Origin: DATEPR01 sp036491115
GTDB taxonomy: Bacteria; Actinomycetota; Actinomycetes; Mycobacteriales; Pseudonocardiaceae
Assembly: GCA_036491115.1 (NCBI GenBank)
Contig: DASXCQ010000058.1
Coordinates: forward strand, 1-64,000
DNA length: 64,000 nucleotides
Reading direction: 5' to 3'
Positions within the stretch are counted from its first letter, which is position 1; the number at the start of each line of letters is the position of its first letter. This document shows, piece after piece, positions 61,925 through 64,000 of this stretch. Made by a program: the position numbers and the translations under genes. The notes beneath the pieces are model-generated. The model did not search any database, had not been told where the DNA came from, and saw only the letters and a program-made list of their open reading frames with translations.

Positions 61925-62323
61925 TCAGTGCGCAAGCACGGCGAAGCCCTGGACCTCGACCAGCGCCTCGACGTCCCACAGCCGGGCGATGCCGATCCCG
62001 GCCATCGCCGGATAGTCGTTGCCCACCAACCGTCGCCACACCTGGCCGATGTCCCGGGAGTGCGCCCGGTAGTCGTCCATGTCCACGACGTAGACGGTGA
62101 GGCTGGCCAGTTGGTCCGGTGTGCCACCGGCGGCTCGCAGTGCGGCCAGCAGATTGGCCAGCGCCTGCTCGAACTGGGCTACCACGTCGGAGCCGACGAT
62201 CCGGCCCTCGGCGTCCAGTGCGGTCTGGCCGGCGAGGAACACGGTGGTCCCCCTGCCCACCACGGCATGGGAGAAACCTCGCGGCCGGCCCAACTCGGGC
62301 GGGTTCACCCGTTCCACGGTCAC
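61925..62323 (-). CDS. RidA family deaminase
   Basis: 132 residues. RidA proteins hydrolyse reactive enamines/imines to ketones plus ammonia. Landmarks are FSHAVVGRGTTVFLAGQTAL, QFEQALANLLAAL and the late RLWDVEALVEVQG, where the substrate-binding Arg is expected. GTGA overlap with the SDR gene places it in the aromatic-CoA operon, where an enamine intermediate would need hydrolysis. Confidence 0.88.
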   Translation of the reverse strand: MTVERVNPPELGRPRGFSHAVVGRGTTVFLAGQTALDAEGRIVGSDVVAQFEQALANLLAALRAAGGTPDQLASLTVYVVDMDDYRAHSRDIGQVWRRLVGNDYPAMAGIGIARLWDVEALVEVQGFAVLAH

Positions 62324-63069
62324 TGCACCGCACCTCCGTCCACAGTGATCGCCTGACCGGACACGCCGGCGCCGCGCACGCAGAACAGCACGGCGTCGGC
62401 GACCTCGTCCGGTTCGATCAGGCGACCGATGGGCTGCTTGGCCGCCAGGATCCGGCGGGCGTCGGTCGGGTCCCGGCCGGTGCGGGCCGCGATGTTCGCG
62501 ACCGTCTGTTCGGTCATCGGCGTGTCCACGTAACCGGGACACACCGCGTTGACCGTGATGCCCGACCCGGCGAGTTCGGCGGCCGCCGACCGGACCAGGC
62601 CCAGCACGCCGTGTTTGCTCGCCGTGTATGCGGCGACGTAGGGCTCGCCGACCCTGGCCGCCGTGGACGCGATCACCACGATCCGGCCCCACCCCTTGTC
62701 CCGCATGGCAGGCACGGCCGCGCGGACGCAGCGGAACGGCGCCGTCAGGTTGACGTCGAGCATGCGCTGCCAGTCGGCGTCCGTGGTGCGATCCAGCCGT
62801 GCCGAGTGGCCGGCACCCGCGTTGGCCACCAGAACCTCGACCGGGCCCCATTCCCGCCGCACGGCGTCGAACACCGCGTCGACCGACTCGGAGATGGTGA
62901 TGTCGGCGGGCAGGACCAGTGTGGGGCCGGCACAACCGGCGGCTGTCTCGTCCAGTTGGGTCCGGTCGCGGGCGGTGAGCGCGACCCGAAGGCCCTCCGC
63001 GCTCAACCGCCGCGCGATCGCCCGGCCGATTCCCCGGCCGGCTCCGGTGACCAGTGCGATCCGCGTCAT
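62320..63069 (-). CDS. SDR-family dehydrogenase (3-hydroxyacyl-CoA dehydrogenase-like)
   Basis: 249 residues, FabG-like. TGAGRGIGRAIA, VANAGAG, Ser in VIASTAAR, Tyr/Lys in AYTASKHG, and CPGYVDTPMT. In this operon a role as NAD(P)-dependent dehydrogenase of a cyclic 3-hydroxyacyl-CoA is likely. Confidence 0.9.
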   Translation of the reverse strand: MTRIALVTGAGRGIGRAIARRLSAEGLRVALTARDRTQLDETAAGCAGPTLVLPADITISESVDAVFDAVRREWGPVEVLVANAGAGHSARLDRTTDADWQRMLDVNLTAPFRCVRAAVPAMRDKGWGRIVVIASTAARVGEPYVAAYTASKHGVLGLVRSAAAELAGSGITVNAVCPGYVDTPMTEQTVANIAARTGRDPTDARRILAAKQPIGRLIEPDEVADAVLFCVRGAGVSGQAITVDGGAVQ

Positions 63070-63073
63070 CGCG

Positions 63074-63130
63074 TCACGCCGAAAAGTTCGTGGTCCGCGC
63101 GACCTCCAGTGCCGCGCGGACGTTGTCCAT
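63074..63130 (-). CDS. Possible 18-codon leader peptide or remnant
   Basis: An ATG-initiated mini-frame (MDNVRAALEVARTTNFSA) ends four bases before the SDR start, in the 107-base gap between the enoyl-CoA hydratase and SDR genes. No ribosome site is evident. It could be chance, a coupling peptide, or the tail of a lost gene. Confidence 0.2.
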   Translation of the reverse strand: MDNVRAALEVARTTNFSA

Positions 63131-63176
63131 TGTGCCGCAACAGAGTCTCCAGCGCTCGTCCGGTGGTGGGTTCAGT

Positions 63177-64000
63177 TCAACGGCCTGCCCAGCGGGGCGG
63201 CCTGCGCTCGTTGAACGCGGTGTGGAACTCGGCGTGGTCGCGGGTGGTCATCAGCAGTGCCTGGGTCATCGCGTCCAGTTCCACCGACGGGCCCAGTGGC
63301 ATGTCGAGTTCGCGGGTGAGCAGCGATTTCGTCTGGGCGAGCGCGAGAGTCGGGCCGGCGGCCAGGGTTGCCGCCAGTTCGGCGACGGTGCCGTCCAGTT
63401 CGTCGTCGCCGACCAGTCTGGTGGCCAGGCCGTAACGGTCGGCGGTGGCGGAATCGATGGTGTCGCCCAGCATCAGCAGCTCGGTGGCCCGGCCCAGGCC
63501 GACGACGCGGGGCAACAGATACGCCGCGCCCATGTCGCCGCCGGACAGTCCGACCTTGGTGAACAGGAACGCGAACCGGCCGGACGTGCTCACCACGCGG
63601 AAGTCCGACGCGAGCGCCACCACCGCACCGGCACCGGCCGCGATGCCGTGGATCGCCGTGATGATCGGGATCGGACACTCGCGCATCGCGCGGATCACGT
63701 CACCGGTCATCTTGGTGAACCGCATCAGGTCGCGTGGTTCCATCCGGATCAGTTCACCGATGATCTCGTCGACGTCGCCACCACCGCAGAAACCCCGGCC
63801 CTCGCCGCGGATCACCAGCGCGCGCACGTCCTGGTGGTGCGGCAGTTCGGCGAGCAGGTCGCGCAGGTCGGCGTAGCTTTCGAAGGTCAACGGGTTGAGC
63901 TTCTCCGGACGGTCGAGCGTCACCGTGGCCACGCCGTCGGCCTTGGCGAAGCGGAAGTGCCGCCAGTCGTCGGTGAGTGCCGGTGAGGCGTGGAATCGGT
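63177..64000 (-). CDS. Enoyl-CoA hydratase/isomerase family protein (partial, 5' end outside window)
   Basis: The frame stays open to the right edge; the visible start-like codons are internal, since RHFRFAKADGVATVTLDRPE precedes them in frame. Crotonase features: RGEGRGFCGGGDV oxyanion-hole region, HGIAAGAGAVVALASD and GLSGGDMGAAYLLPRVVG, with the catalytic acidic position replaced by Gly/Asp as in some aromatic-pathway members. It is the most upstream visible gene of the aromatic-CoA operon and hydrates or opens the ring after hydroxylation. Confidence 0.88.
   Translation of the reverse strand, partial: RFHASPALTDDWRHFRFAKADGVATVTLDRPEKLNPLTFESYADLRDLLAELPHHQDVRALVIRGEGRGFCGGGDVDEIIGELIRMEPRDLMRFTKMTGDVIRAMRECPIPIITAIHGIAAGAGAVVALASDFRVVSTSGRFAFLFTKVGLSGGDMGAAYLLPRVVGLGRATELLMLGDTIDSATADRYGLATRLVGDDELDGTVAELAATLAAGPTLALAQTKSLLTRELDMPLGPSVELDAMTQALLMTTRDHAEFHTAFNERRPPRWAGR

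Noticed and set aside
1..64000. CRISPR array, tRNA or rRNA gene, insertion sequence, integrase or replication origin
   Set aside because: No regularly spaced repeats, no recognisable RNA gene, no DDE or tyrosine-recombinase protein and no DnaA-box cluster were seen on either strand.

Overview
The window is very GC-rich, uses GTG starts freely, and carries families typical of actinomycetes: DUF3558 and DUF5313 proteins, a PaaX regulator, WYL and LuxR regulators and a CBM2-tagged esterase. I infer a filamentous actinomycete, most likely Pseudonocardiales; the genus cannot be read from the sequence. No rRNA, tRNA, CRISPR array, transposase or phage gene was recognised. Both window edges cut genes: an amino-acid ABC permease on the left and an enoyl-CoA hydratase on the right.

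Layout. 1-6.2 kb: amino-acid ABC importer, TetR, an ArsR/SRPBCC pair, and two cobalamin genes (CobF and PduO-type adenosyltransferase) flanking a frameshifted glutamine-synthetase-like gene. 6.2-14.6 kb: secreted hydrolase, membrane protein, a candidate type VII secreted protein, an acetyltransferase, and a 1325-residue CHAT-STAND protein whose expected catalytic Cys is Gly. 14.6-20.7 kb: two SDRs, a truncated two-component pair, a duplicated SDR tail, and a LysR-controlled DapA-like/cyclase operon. 20.8-21.5 kb: a Gly/Ser-rich secreted protein whose longer paralogue lies at 48.3-49.3 kb. 21.8-32.7 kb: a polyamine locus. An Lrp regulator, aminotransferase and FAD oxidase diverge from a six-gene operon (aldehyde dehydrogenase, PotD-A-B-C, second FAD oxidase). 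32.7-45 kb: mixed metabolic, secreted and regulatory genes, including a CE1 esterase with CBM2, a DHA2 exporter with LysR, and a YcaQ-like protein. 45-51.4 kb: ArsB-like carrier with USP, damaged MarR, ArsM, ArsR and half an ArsC. 51.4-57.1 kb: small enzymes and a WYL regulator. 57.1-64 kb: an aromatic-acid CoA pathway (hydroxylase/reductase fusion, CoA ligase, RidA, SDR, enoyl-CoA hydratase) convergent with a thioesterase/PaaX pair.

Two themes stand out. First, several genes are damaged in the same way: small indels, internal deletions or 5'-truncated remnants. These are the GS-like gene, the RR/HK pair, the SDR tail, the Gly/Ser paralogue, an LLM-oxidoreductase tail, MarR plus FAD monooxygenase, and ArsC. 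Second, several loci look like complete regulated units with visible operators. The Gly/Ser paralogues share a leader element and a terminator as well as their coding sequence, and the RidA-containing aromatic CoA operon fits 2-aminobenzoate (anthranilate) breakdown better than salicylate.
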